Positions 54,782 through 64,000 of a stretch of 64,000 nucleotides of DNA are shown here, piece by piece. A program made the position numbers and the translations under genes. Source of the DNA: Juglans regia (taxonomy: Eukaryota > Streptophyta > Magnoliopsida > Fagales > Juglandaceae); assembly GCF_001411555.2 (NCBI RefSeq), contig NC_049907.1, positions 30,957,001 through 31,021,000 on the forward strand. Direction: 5' to 3'. A model generated the notes under the pieces. The model made no database searches. It was given only the letters and a program-made list of their open reading frames with translations, and was not told the origin of the DNA. The number at the start of each line of letters is the position of its first letter. The stretch's first letter is position 1.

Positions 54782-55606
54782 AAAAAACAATGTTAGTGGA
54801 AAACCTCACACACTCCCTTACATGTTTACACTCGAATAATGGCACTCCACTCGTGTTTCACTCTTAATGGCTTTTTCCCGATAATAGTCTCACACTCTCT
54901 TGCCTTTTACCTCAATAGTTTTCCCGCTCAAGTTCTTTAAGAACTAATTGAACTAAATCAAGACAATACAACCTTGTATTATTCCAACTAATAATTTAGA
55001 TCCAAGAAACAAGGAATGAATAAAATGACACGAGACTCAAGGAATTTATATGAGGGAAAGAGTAATTATAAAATAAGATACCAAGTAGAAAGATGTATTC
55101 CGCTCCTATGATGATAAAAGCTCAATCAACCAATATTTTCCTTCTCTTCGTTTTAACTATGTAGCAACCTTTGAATATGCTACCTTTTCTTTTCTTCTTC
55201 TTCTTCTTTTTTTTTTCTTTTTTTTTCGAATTTTCTTTTCTTTTCTTTTCTTTTCTTTTCCTTTCCTTTATTTTCTCTTCTTTTCTTTAATTCAATCACA
55301 AATAGCAATATTCAATTGTGAAAATCAAGCAATTGAATTCAAGCACACAAAAATTGACAATGAAGTCGAAGAGAATCAATGGAATGGAACTCGAAACAAC
55401 TGATAAACTTAGAGATGCAACAAACGTAGAATTTTGAAACCCTAGGTGATGAAAATTTCAGCCAAACCCAAAACCCTAAGAATTCAGGCAGCCTACTTTT
55501 TGTTTCTATTTTTTTTTTTTTTGGCAACCCTAGAACAATGAAGCCCTAGAATTAAATTTAAAAATATGAGAATTAAAAGATAGAATCAGACCTGATTGGA
55601 AACCTT
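54782..55606 (-). other. 5' leader of E2
   Basis: Non-coding sequence between primer-binding site and Gag, with a long CTTTTC/TTTTCT run on the plus strand (55190-55290). It is the inverted homologue of 46211-46895. Confidence 0.75.
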
Positions 55607-55619
55607 GCTCTGAATACCA
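55607..55619 (-). promoter_or_regulatory. Primer-binding site of E2
   Basis: TGGTATTCAGAGC on the minus strand, two bases inside the LTR at 55622. The inserted T is shared with E1. Confidence 0.8.
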
Positions 55620-55621
55620 AA

Positions 55622-55959
55622 TGATATGAACCCGCGGGAAAGGAATCCCTTGAACCCACAATCAATTTGAAAACACCCCAAAAAAGCCAAAATTAAGTCA
55701 ATGGATGAAGAACTTAGACCCGATGAGAACTCGTTTCAAGAACCTAGATTATATTAAAATCTAGATCCGTTGAATAACACGTCTCAAGAACCCAGATTAC
55801 AAAGGAGGAACGCCACAAAGGTTGTGATTTACCTTTGATAAGTTCAAAAGTTCAATTAAGAACAAGATGAGTAAAACTCAACTCACAATAAAAAAATTCA
55901 TCAAATTTCATAAACTGAGGCAACAAAGTGTATTTAAACTAAAACCTAATTAAAACCCT
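55622..55959 (-). repeat. 5' LTR of E2, truncated
   Basis: Matches 46896-47234 closely (GAACCCGCGGG, GGAGGAACGCC, GTATTTAAACT). It breaks off at TTAAAACCCT, where the partner continues AGCCAAAATAAT. Another LTR starts at 55960. Confidence 0.85.
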
Positions 55960-57340
55960 TATAACATCTCGTATTTTAGTGTATTTTTAATTGAAGGATT
56001 ATTTGTTATTAATTTAAAAATTTATTTTCTTGTTTTAAATTTTTAGATTTTAGTGGGTTTACTTTTATGATTTTTTTTTAAATTGTGAAAATTAAATTTC
56101 ACATGTTTCCTTAATATTAATATTTTTTATGCATTTAAATTTTTCTTAATTTAAATTAGTTTGTGGGTTTTAAAATTATTGTATTGTTGGATTTGATTAT
56201 TTTATTTTACTTCGTCAATGTGTTTAAATTAATTTTATTTAAATTGTTGTTTTGAAATAATTTTCGCTGGAATTTTGTGATCCAAGTTGTGAGGATTAGA
56301 CCTCATTCTTTTCCCTCTTTTTTTTTTTTCTTTTTCCTCTTTCTTTTTCCCTTTCCTTTTATTTTTCTTCTTTATTTTTCTTTCTTTTCTTCCGGAACCA
56401 CTGCTTTCCTACGCGACTTCTCTTCCTCTCTCCCCGTGCGTTGCGTCTCCTCCCCAGCCCGCCACCGTGCACCTTCGTCCGGCGACACCGCCAAGCCCAT
56501 GGCCATCCCCACCCTTTGGCGACTACCTCCCTCCAATCTCAGCCCCTCTCGCATCGCCGTTTGCCCCCACGCGCAACACTATGCCGCGGCGTTCCTTGTG
56601 CTCGTGCGCCGCCGTCGCGCCACCACCGGCCACCATTTCTTCACCACTTCATCCTCGACCTCCTAGCAACCTAATGCACCCATCCTTGGCTCCGATCTGT
56701 CACCGGTGAAGTCCCATCTATCTCCATCTCTGATTTGAGCATTTTGGGCCTTAAACCGCCGCCCACGCCGCCGCCCACGGCTAACCACCACCACCACCAG
56801 CTTCACCAACATCCCTAAACCCTACCCTAGCAATCTCGGGTCTTGGTTTGTCACCATTCAAAAGTGGGGTTTTGAGACCCACGGTCACAGTGCTTTTGGC
56901 ACTATTTTGTTACTACGTTGCCGCTTCTAGCACCTCCGTGATATTTCAAAAATTATATTATAGCATTGTAAGTATTTTCTCAAAGAACTTTTGAGATTTA
57001 AATGTATTTTCGCGCTAACTCATATTTACTGTAAATTGGTTGGTTGTGCCGGACTGAGTCTAAGGAGTAAGGGGGTCGGTTGGATTGGATGATGGAGTTG
57101 TTGGTGTGATTGGCTTATGCTATGAGATTTGTTGGCTGTTTCGAGTTTAAATATTGATGTTTTGTGTTTGACGTGGATTATGGTGGATATTGGTAATTTT
57201 AGGAAGTGATGATATATTTTGGGATTATGAACATTTTAAGTTTTGAGGAATTAAAATAGATTATTTAAGAAGCTTATACTTAAATATCGAAATCAGTGAT
57301 TGATTGAAAACTTACGGAAATTATGTGATTATTTTTGTAG

Positions 57341-57401
57341 GTGACGATTTATAGTCGACTCGACATTTTTGACGAAATTTTTGAAAAGCTAAGTTGCCCA
57401 G
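57341..57401 (+). other. Micro-exon-like unit in LTR, 61 nt
   Basis: Bounded by TATTTTTGTAG and AG|GTAAGCGGGG. It starts GTGACGATTTATAG, close to GCGACGAGATTGATAG in the Tekay-like LTR. The following intron-like stretch is 859 nt here and 861 nt there. Confidence 0.55.
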
Positions 57402-57814
57402 GTAAGCGGGGTTCATACACTAGTTTTGCATAAAAGAAATAAAATGAGGTCGACTTTGAAAATATGCATGTTTGTTTAAAATGAAATATGAAACGACCTC
57501 AAATGTTTGTTCTGCATATGCATAAATTCTATATAATAGAAATTATTTTCTGTCATGACTAGTGTAGACATGAGATAATTTTGCGCATTTTGTTTCTGAA
57601 CTATGTAAAAGGAGCGAATATGAAAATCTAAAGTTTTTGTTATGAATAAATGAAGATGCTTTGGACTCTGTTTATTTCGAACATATGAAATGATCTGAAG
57701 CTATTCAGTATTTTGTTTTGATATGATGTGTCATCTGAAAACCTTGGCATGAAGTTCTGATTCTGTATTTGAATGTGATCTGGTTCCGATGATGTTCCGT
57801 TCTGTTTCTGTTAA

Positions 57815-57997
57815 GGCCCAGCCAAGGGTATAATGGTGGTTTATAACTCTACCACGAGGGTGAAACGTGGAATATGGCCCAGCCACGGGTATAATGGTGG
57901 TTTATAACCCTACCACGGGGGTGAAATATGGAATATGGCCCAGCCACGGGTATAATGGTGGTTTATAACCCTACCACGGGGATTAAACTTGGTATTT
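57815..57997 (+). repeat. Tandem repeat, 3 x 61 bp
   Basis: Units start GGCCCAGCCA at 57815, 57876 and 57937 and contain GGTATAATGGTGG and CTACCACG. The first and third differ from the second at a few bases. The Tekay-like LTR has a single related unit (TACCACGGGGGTGAAA near 17160-17180 on its minus strand). Confidence 0.85.
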
Positions 57998-58215
57998 GTT
58001 CCGATGTGATGCTAAGAGATGATATGATTATAATGTTTCAGTTTGGAATTGCCAATGGATTTTCTTTTTGGGAACAAGTTTATTTCTCTGAAAATTTCGC
58101 TCTGATGTTTTGTAACAAATTTGTTGTTTTCGCATTCTGAAAGTAAATGTCTTGTTCTGCATACCGAACTTTATAAATGCTCATGTTTACATGCTAGTAT
58201 ATGCTCTCTGCTTAT

Positions 58216-58233
58216 TGAGTTGTTGATAACTCA
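58216..58233 (+). other. LTR hairpin before acceptor-like CAG
   Basis: TGAGTT and AACTCA pair over GTTGAT. The TTTTTCAG at 58253-58260 follows after about 20 nt. Confidence 0.6.
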
Positions 58234-60832
58234 CCCCCTTATCTCTACAATATTTTTCAGATATTATGATGGTTCAGCTGAGGATCAAGATTATGAGGCA
58301 TTGGGTGAGATGATTTAAGTGTAGTGGTTCAAGCATAGGAAGTTTTTTATGAGTATTGTCGAATTTTATTAAGAAATTTTATTGTGTTGTGATGACTTGA
58401 CATTTTGGAAAATTGGTTATATTGAGGAAATTAGATTGAATCAAATTTTCTAAATGATATTGGGAATTTGGAGTCTATTTTTATATTATTGGAATGTGAG
58501 TTTATAAGTTGATATGAATATTTAGAATTTTTCAGTACTAAGTTTATTATGTATTTTTTGGAGTGAATAGTAACCTCGATAAGTGTACCCAGTGCAGTAT
58601 TTTCAAAATCACAGTGTGGAATGTCCAAATTAGGTTAGAGAACTTTTATTTGGACACTTGGCAAGATCTTAGCCACACATAGTGAATAATATTAGAGACT
58701 TGGCACAAAGAGGAACCATTAGATGGATTTATGAAGGAAGTCAAGGTATGAGATCATGCCACCTAAGCAAAGCTTTGTTTCATCTGATCAACCAAATTGT
58801 GCCAGACCAAAGAGGGTTTCAACCCTAGCAAAACCCTAAATGTTGGAATCCAATTGAAACCCCAAAAGCTTTTGAAACCAAAACCCTAAACGGTTTTTCC
58901 AAACCCTAAAGTTGGCCTCCAAACCCTTTTTTATCCAATTTCTAGCATTGTGTTTAATCATGTGATTAAATCACTTCCACATGCTATTAGTTAATTAAAT
59001 CCTTGTTATGACATCATTATTCAACCTTTTAAACCTTGGGATTTTGATTGGGCCAAGAAAAATTGGTTTTGGGCTTGATAGCATCTCAAACTCTAACCAA
59101 ACCCCCTTTAAACCCCAAATTGAAGCCCAATTGGTTGGGGCCCACCAAGGCCCATGAAATTGGCCACCTTGGCAAAGCTTCTTGAAGAAGTTTTCTCCCC
59201 CACATGGCATACCATCCACTACCATTGACTGCAACCCATTAATGCCTTGATGTGAAGGAGAAATCCACTCCATCAATCTCCATCTCTCACAGCTGCTGCA
59301 GGTAGTCCATTCCTCTGACTATTCTCAACTTTATGTCACATAGGCAACTCCAATCAAGGGTCATTCAAGCCCACAACTTCCCCCTACAGGAATCCAAAGT
59401 CGTGCAAGGTACATTTCATTCCATTTTATCACTTCTTCACCCATTCTTAGAGAGAAAACCCAAAAGACCTCTCTCAGGCAGATTTCTAGGTCTATTGCGT
59501 GGCCATATACGACCCCTTTTAAGTATGTTCGCACGATCATTCTTTCACATAAGTTGTTCGTCTTTGAGTTTAGTTTCTGTGGATATCTTATTTCTCACAT
59601 TCCATGCTCATTTGGTCGGTCACAAGTATTGTTAACCATGGAAATGTCATTTCGTGGAGAGTATGTTATGTTTTGGAAGTTTTGACCAAGCTAATGGACA
59701 TATCTTGGTCCAAAAATTTTATAGAGTGTTGTTATCATGTGTTTATGAATGTTAATTGAGGTTTTGTAGCATGGATAAAGCTTTTGATGATAAATTTCTT
59801 TAGATTTAGAAAGTTGAAAACTGGAAGTTGAAAAACAGTTTTTGTTTTGTGAAAGTTGGAATATTTCGTGGTTTGATCTTATTCCAAAGGCTTTTATATT
59901 TTTATATGATGATCCTAAGCCTCTTATATACATGTTAGGATGTTATTTTGAAGATATTTAGTATTAGTTTTAAAGGAATGATTTTTCTATGCAACAGGAT
60001 TTTGGTTAGGCCTAAGATTTGATTTTTTGGGTTAGATCCATGTTTTATTGAGTTTTGGCCATGTGATTTTAAGTTTGATGGTTGGATCTTCTTTAGGACA
60101 CATTTGTAAACCATGAGATGTTTTAGTTTGAAGATCACATGTGTTTAAGCTATGGATCAAGAGATTGATCAAAGTTAGTGGAGAGAAAAGTTTTTATTTT
60201 GGACTAAGTTTAAAAACAAAAACTCCAAGTGTTGTTTTGTGATTTTTGGTGGCTTTTGTTTGATGATTTAAAGTATGGTTGATCTTAGGATGATGTTATG
60301 AATATGTTAGAAGTAAGATTTGATTTTTTTGGAATTCTTGGAAATGTTTTTATTAAGGTCAAAACTTGTGATTTAAGGGTTTACTTTTTGTTAAAAAGTT
60401 TGGGTCTTTTTACAAAAAGTTTGGTGTTGATCATTAGCTTTTCTTAATGGATATTTTAAGTGTATTTTTTAAACTTAGGATAGGAAGATCTTTGTTACAA
60501 AATTTTGGTTTAATCATGGGTTTTGAAGATGATAGAAATTGCAACCAAAACCAAAAGAAATGGTCTATCAATGTTTCGGCCATTGTGAGCTTTTCATAAT
60601 TGTGATTGGTTTTAAATTGTTCCGAGTTGTTATGTGAGTCTAGGACAAACTTACATCAGGAATGTAAATTTTGGTAATTTTTGGAGTTAGGATGTGAAAT
60701 CTTTAAGTTAGGGGTCAAATGGTCATTTTCAAACATATAGAGGGTAAAATGGTAATTTTACTCTCAGTTGTCGATTTTCACATTTCTAATTGTTAGTAAT
60801 TAATTTCTAACTTTTGGAATACCCTCTTACAG

Positions 60833-60877
60833 TTCCTCGTGTTTCGCGCTATACACTCTTAGAACGCGACGATTGAG
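60833..60877 (+). other. Micro-exon-like unit in LTR copy 2, 45 nt
   Basis: Preceded by ACCCTCTTACAG and ended by GATTGAG|GTAAGT. The flanking sites are kept, while the interior differs substantially from 50688-50734. Confidence 0.5.
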
Positions 60878-62321
60878 GTAAGTTAACTCTTAACTTACTA
60901 TCAGTTTACCGTGTATGTGTGATGGGTAAGAGAACTACAGTTTATGTTCATATGTTGTTATAGATGCCATGCCATTCCATCATATGTTTATCTATTACAC
61001 GAATTATTCTGTCACAAAAATCTTATCTGTTACATAATTTATTCTATCACATGTTACTATCTGTTGCAAGTATGTCACATTACGTATGTCATTTGTTATA
61101 TGTATATCATGTCACATAACATTCACTTTCACATATTATGCCATGTTATGAAATATTATCTGTTACATGTTATACCATGTCACGAAATATTGTCTGTTAC
61201 ATGTACACCATGTTATGAAATATTTTCTATTACATTTATGTCTCAAAGTATATCATGCTTGTCATCTTACGTTCATGTCACGTTACGCTACGTCAGGACT
61301 TTTATCTTTTATGTCACGTTCATGTCACGCCACGTTACCAAATGTCATGTATGCCGGTTAAGTTATTCATGTCAATCACGACCCTAAGCGCTAGGATGGG
61401 GTAATATCCTAGTGGAACTCCTTTGTTCACGCTGGAGTGTCTAAATAGGTGTGAAATTCCCTGGGTTGACGAAGTACAGTCAACAGGTTGGGAATGGGGC
61501 CTAACTAGCTGGTCACCGGAGCGCGCCAGACACTAACGCCGATGAAGCCACACATTATGTTACGTGTGTCTACAGCAAGTGTGACACAAACAATTCATAG
61601 GGCCACAACAATTATGGAGTATGAAGTATGGGGCCACAACAACTGTGGAGCATACACTACGTGAGACATAGCAATTGTGACACGTAGAATACGTGGGGCC
61701 ACAACAGCTGTGGAGTACGTATTAACGCACTCACAGCTGGTTTAGACACCTGTGTTGCGGTAATCGGCAGGGACACACGGCTCAAGGGGACCTGTGTAGC
61801 ACCCATATGGTCACTTTATGATTAAGTTTATTGAAAAAGATTCCAAGTTCATGCATTTCACGTTCAAGTCATGTTTCACGTTATGTTACGTTCAAGTTTA
61901 CGTTCACGCAATCATGGTAATCCCATGAGACAAGAATATGTTTCAAGTTCATGTTATGTTATGTTCACGTTTACGTTATGTTCCAAGGTCGCATTTATGT
62001 TGTGTAATGCTCAGGTTCATGTTATGTTTCAAATTCATGTTCAAATTATGCATGTTCACGTTCATGTTATATTTCAAGTTCACGCTCATGCTATGTTTCA
62101 AGTCCATGTTATGTTTCAAGTTCACGTTCATGCTATGTTTCAAGTCCATGTTATGTTTCAAGTCACGTTCATGCTAAGCTTCAGTTTCAGTTTAAGTTAT
62201 ACCAGTTATGTTATGTTGTATGTCAAGATATGCTATGATTACTTATGATTTGATTATGCATTCATGCTTTTATTGCCATGCATGTATCATTAACCTGTGC
62301 GGAAGTTTCTTGTTAACTTGC

Positions 62322-62381
62322 TGAGATTTGTAATCAAATCTCACCGTGGTAGTCTCAACTACCATTTCCCCCAAATGGTAG
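62322..62381 (+). other. Tandem hairpins of LTR copy 2, with compensatory change
   Basis: Stem TGAGATTTG with CAAATCTCA (62322-62343). Then CTACCATTT with AAATGGTAG over loop CCCCC (62359-62381). Compared with copy 1 the closing pair is T-A instead of C-G, so both sides changed together. Confidence 0.7.
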
Positions 62382-62791
62382 ATTTTGTTACAGGATCTGA
62401 AGGAGAACCGAAAATTGACCAACTGGAAATGGTCGACTAAGCGATGGTGTGACTTAGATGTAGTTGCCTTAGGTTACTACTTGTATTTTGTGGAGTTCAA
62501 TCTCCAGCACTCTTTTGTTCAATACCATTTTGAACTAGTGTTGTGATTTCAGTTGTTTAGTATGTCTTTATGTATGAAGTATGTTGTAAGTATTTGAGAT
62601 ATTATAAGTTTGGTGCATAGTATTGCTAAAAAAAAAATAAAAAATTATCTGCTGCAAATATTGCATAATGCTAGATGCTTGTTAGGAATATTGCATCTTA
62701 TATGTCATGAACGGGGGCAGGTAAGCTTGTGTTGCATGTCCCGACGCTTCAAATGTCCGTTTGATCCCAAGCGGAATCTGGGGGCGTCACA

Positions 62792-63688
62792 GAGTTTATT
62801 GATTATGCTAGTATTTGGTGGGACCAATTAGTGACCAATAGGAGGAGGAATCTTGAGAGGCCTGTAGAAACTTGGAGAGAGTTGAAAGCTATCATGAAGC
62901 GGAGATTTGTACCTAGCCACTACTATAGAGACCTCTACCAAAAACTACAAAATCTTACACAGGGGTCTAGGAGTGTAGATGATTACCATAAGGAGATGGA
63001 GGTGGCTATGATTCGGGCTAATGTAGTGGAAGATCGGGAGGCCACGATGGCTAGATTTTTAAATGGGTTGAATAGGGAGATGGCCAATGTAGCTGAGTTG
63101 CAACATTATGTGGACGTAGAGGACATGGTACACATGGCTATGAAGGTGGAGAGGCAGTTGAAAAGAAATGATACATCAAGGTATACTTTGGTTTCTAGTA
63201 CTCCTTGGAAACCAAAGTGGGACAAAAATGATCAAGCTGTAACAAAGGGGAAAACCGAACCACCTAAGGGAAAAGATGAGGGTGAGACTGAAACCTCGAG
63301 AAAAAGAGAGAATGAGTTGAGAAACAATTGTAAGGGTGAGAGTTCAAAAAAAGAGGATAGGGAAAGAAAAAAAGAGAGTGGGAAGGAAAAAGAAAGTGAG
63401 ATGAAAAAAGAGAATGAGGCCGAAACATCAAGAGAAATAGAGAGTGAAAAAGAAAATACAGAGGTGGCTGAGAGTCAAGAAAAAAGAGTGGATCCACGAG
63501 AGGAAAAAGAAAGAGAAATTACAGAGAGAAACAGAAAGACAAAAGTGAGTTTTTATGCTAAGACAAGCTTTTATACTAATGAATTTAACGACTCTTTGCC
63601 TAGTGTTGTTGTTTCTTTATTGCAGGGATATGAGGTCATGATTCCTAGCGGTGTGTTTAGTAGATTGCCATCTATTAGGGAGATATAG
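62792..63688 (+). pseudogene. E1 Gag capsid fused to charged linker and pre-RT region
   Basis: The frame is already open at 62792 (EFIDYASIWWDQL), showing that an LTR interrupts it. Capsid motifs are METWRELK-like ETWRELKAIMKRRFVPSHYY and RFLNGLNREMANVAEL. After about residue 115 there is a charged KE/ES-rich linker (KESGKEKESEMKKENE type). FYTNEFNDSLPSVVVSLLQG and GVFSRLPSIREI, the text just before RT, follow, and the frame ends at a TAG (63686-63688). Zinc knuckle and protease are absent. Gag could still be made as a capsid-linker protein if the upstream part were intact. Confidence 0.82.
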
Positions 63689-64000
63689 TACTACATTGAT
63701 TTTGTGCCAGGTGTGACAATTCCTAACCGAGCTTTCTTTGAAGAACATGAGTCATTGACACACTTGAAGGGATAAGGTAAGTTGTTGACTAGAATGCGTG
63801 CTAAGCGGGAGGATTGTATTAAGACTTTTCCTCATGTATTCAAATACACACAAGGTATGAAAAATTTTGTGGTTGATGCTTTAGCAAGAAGATATGTCCT
63901 TGTCTTCATTTTAGATGCAAAATTGTTGAGACTTGAATATGATAAGGAATTGCATGCTAATAATGATGACTATGCTAGTGTGTATGGAACATGTGAGAAA
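63689..64000 (+). pseudogene. E1 pol remnant, RT deleted, continues past the window
   Basis: IDFVPGVTIPNRAFFEEHE is followed directly by SLTHLKG, which belongs to the end of RNase H. Polymerase and most of RNase H are thus missing, as in E2. GKLLTRMRAK, FKYTQGMKNFVVDALARRY and YASVYGTCEK follow up to the edge. One more stop (TAA near 63774) lies in the path. Confidence 0.82.

Larger units (their letters stand above)
46896..55959 (-). mobile_element. Element E2: RT-deleted Ty3/gypsy element, minus strand, inside E1
   Basis: The left LTR (46896-47628), polypurine tract (47629-47643), broken integrase, RNase H end, Lys/Glu/Ser linker, protease, Gag N-part, primer-binding site (55607-55619) and truncated 5' LTR (55622-55959) are read right to left. 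A 4456-bp solo LTR interrupts it (48207-52662). Reverse transcriptase is absent, with a join of the same kind as in E1. Its 5' LTR is cut at 55960 by another LTR, and the rest is lost. Confidence 0.82.
55960..58490 (+). mobile_element. LTR related to the Tekay-like LTR, right end missing
   Basis: It begins TATAACATCTCG, probably a mutated TGTAACATCTCG. It has a CT-rich leader (about 56300-56700), donor ATT|GTAAGT at 56968, acceptor TTTTTGTAG at 57340, a 61-nt micro-exon, donor GTAAGC at 57402, three 61-bp repeats (57815-57997), a perfect hairpin (58216-58233) and TTTTTCAG at 58260. This is the same order as in 16535-18865 read on its own strand, although the text is strongly diverged. No end of type CGTTACA is found; near 58490 it passes into another LTR. 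Confidence 0.75.
58491..62791 (+). mobile_element. Large LTR (copy 2), 5' truncated, ends in E1 gag
   Basis: Homologous to 48540-52662 and ends GGGCGTCACA at 62791. Its first about 330 bp are missing at the junction with the preceding LTR. It has the same internal order: micro-exon 60833-60877, donor GTAAGT at 60878, conserved block from 61365, tandem hairpins 62322-62381, CAG at 62391-62393. E1 gag coding resumes at once at 62792. The left target duplication is lost, so I cannot verify one. Confidence 0.82.
42766..64000 (+). mobile_element. Element E1: RT-deleted Ty3/gypsy element, runs off the window
   Basis: Its parts are the interrupted LTR (42766-46195), a primer-binding site (46198), leader (to 46895), and after a large block of nested insertions the gag/pol remains from 62792 to the window end. 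E1 hosts E2, whose left end is at 46896. The leader text broken there (GGTAAAAGGCAATAGAG) is the inverted equivalent of 54905-54925 in E2. Protease and RT are missing. The 3' LTR should lie beyond 64000. Confidence 0.7.

Noticed and set aside
56277..56709. Pro/Ser/Arg-rich ORFs
   Set aside because: CT-rich leader of the 55960 LTR; three frames are open at once.

Overview
This window is nuclear DNA of a flowering plant, almost certainly a woody dicot. The AT-rich background, Ty3/gypsy chromoviruses primed by initiator tRNA-Met, L1-type LINEs with a DUF4283 ORF1 and an RNase H tail, PIF/Harbinger and hAT elements, and large solo LTRs all fit. From memory only, the small element family at 15770-16097 recalls Fagales/Juglandaceae genomes. 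I found no complete host gene, rRNA, tRNA or CRISPR array. At most there is a short ORF near the left edge and a possible exon split by a retrotransposon.

Layout. 1-967: unexplained flank. 968-1320: a small inverted-repeat element with a second one nested in it. 1321-1916: LINE remnant. 1925-5781: complete but decayed hAT element with an 8-bp target duplication. 5938-11532: L1-type LINE with ORF1, endonuclease, RT, RNase H and poly(A). 11795-12359 and 12363-15669: two Harbinger elements side by side, the first apparently an internally deleted derivative of the second; the second carries an ORF1 remnant and a nested hAT derivative (13133-13986). 16535-28482: full-length Tekay/Del-like chromovirus on the minus strand with 2.33-kb LTRs, itself split by a solo LTR (20766-22918). 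29338-29579: Mutator-type MITE with a 9-bp duplication. 29912-35352: second chromovirus on the plus strand with 0.53-0.55-kb LTRs. 35703-37617: Harbinger transposase remnant. 37618-64000: a stack of nested LTR elements, with solo LTRs at 38792-42507, 43007-45723 and 48207-52662, two copies (E1 plus, E2 minus) of an RT-deleted gypsy family, and a chimeric LTR at 55960-62791. E1 runs off the right edge.

The insertion order can be read from target duplications: TTA, TAGGG, AACCT, ATTTA, ATTCA, CCTTG, CAATA, plus 8- and 9-bp duplications of the DNA transposons.

Most interesting signal: at least five divergent large LTRs share a gene-like internal order. This is an acceptor-like AG, a 42-61-nt micro-exon, a GTAAGY donor, an intron-like stretch of 0.83-1.52 kb ending with a short perfect hairpin, then a CAG acceptor. 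In one family a second hairpin shows a compensatory base-pair change between two copies. This suggests spliced, structured LTR leaders. It rests on my reading by eye and needs RNA data.
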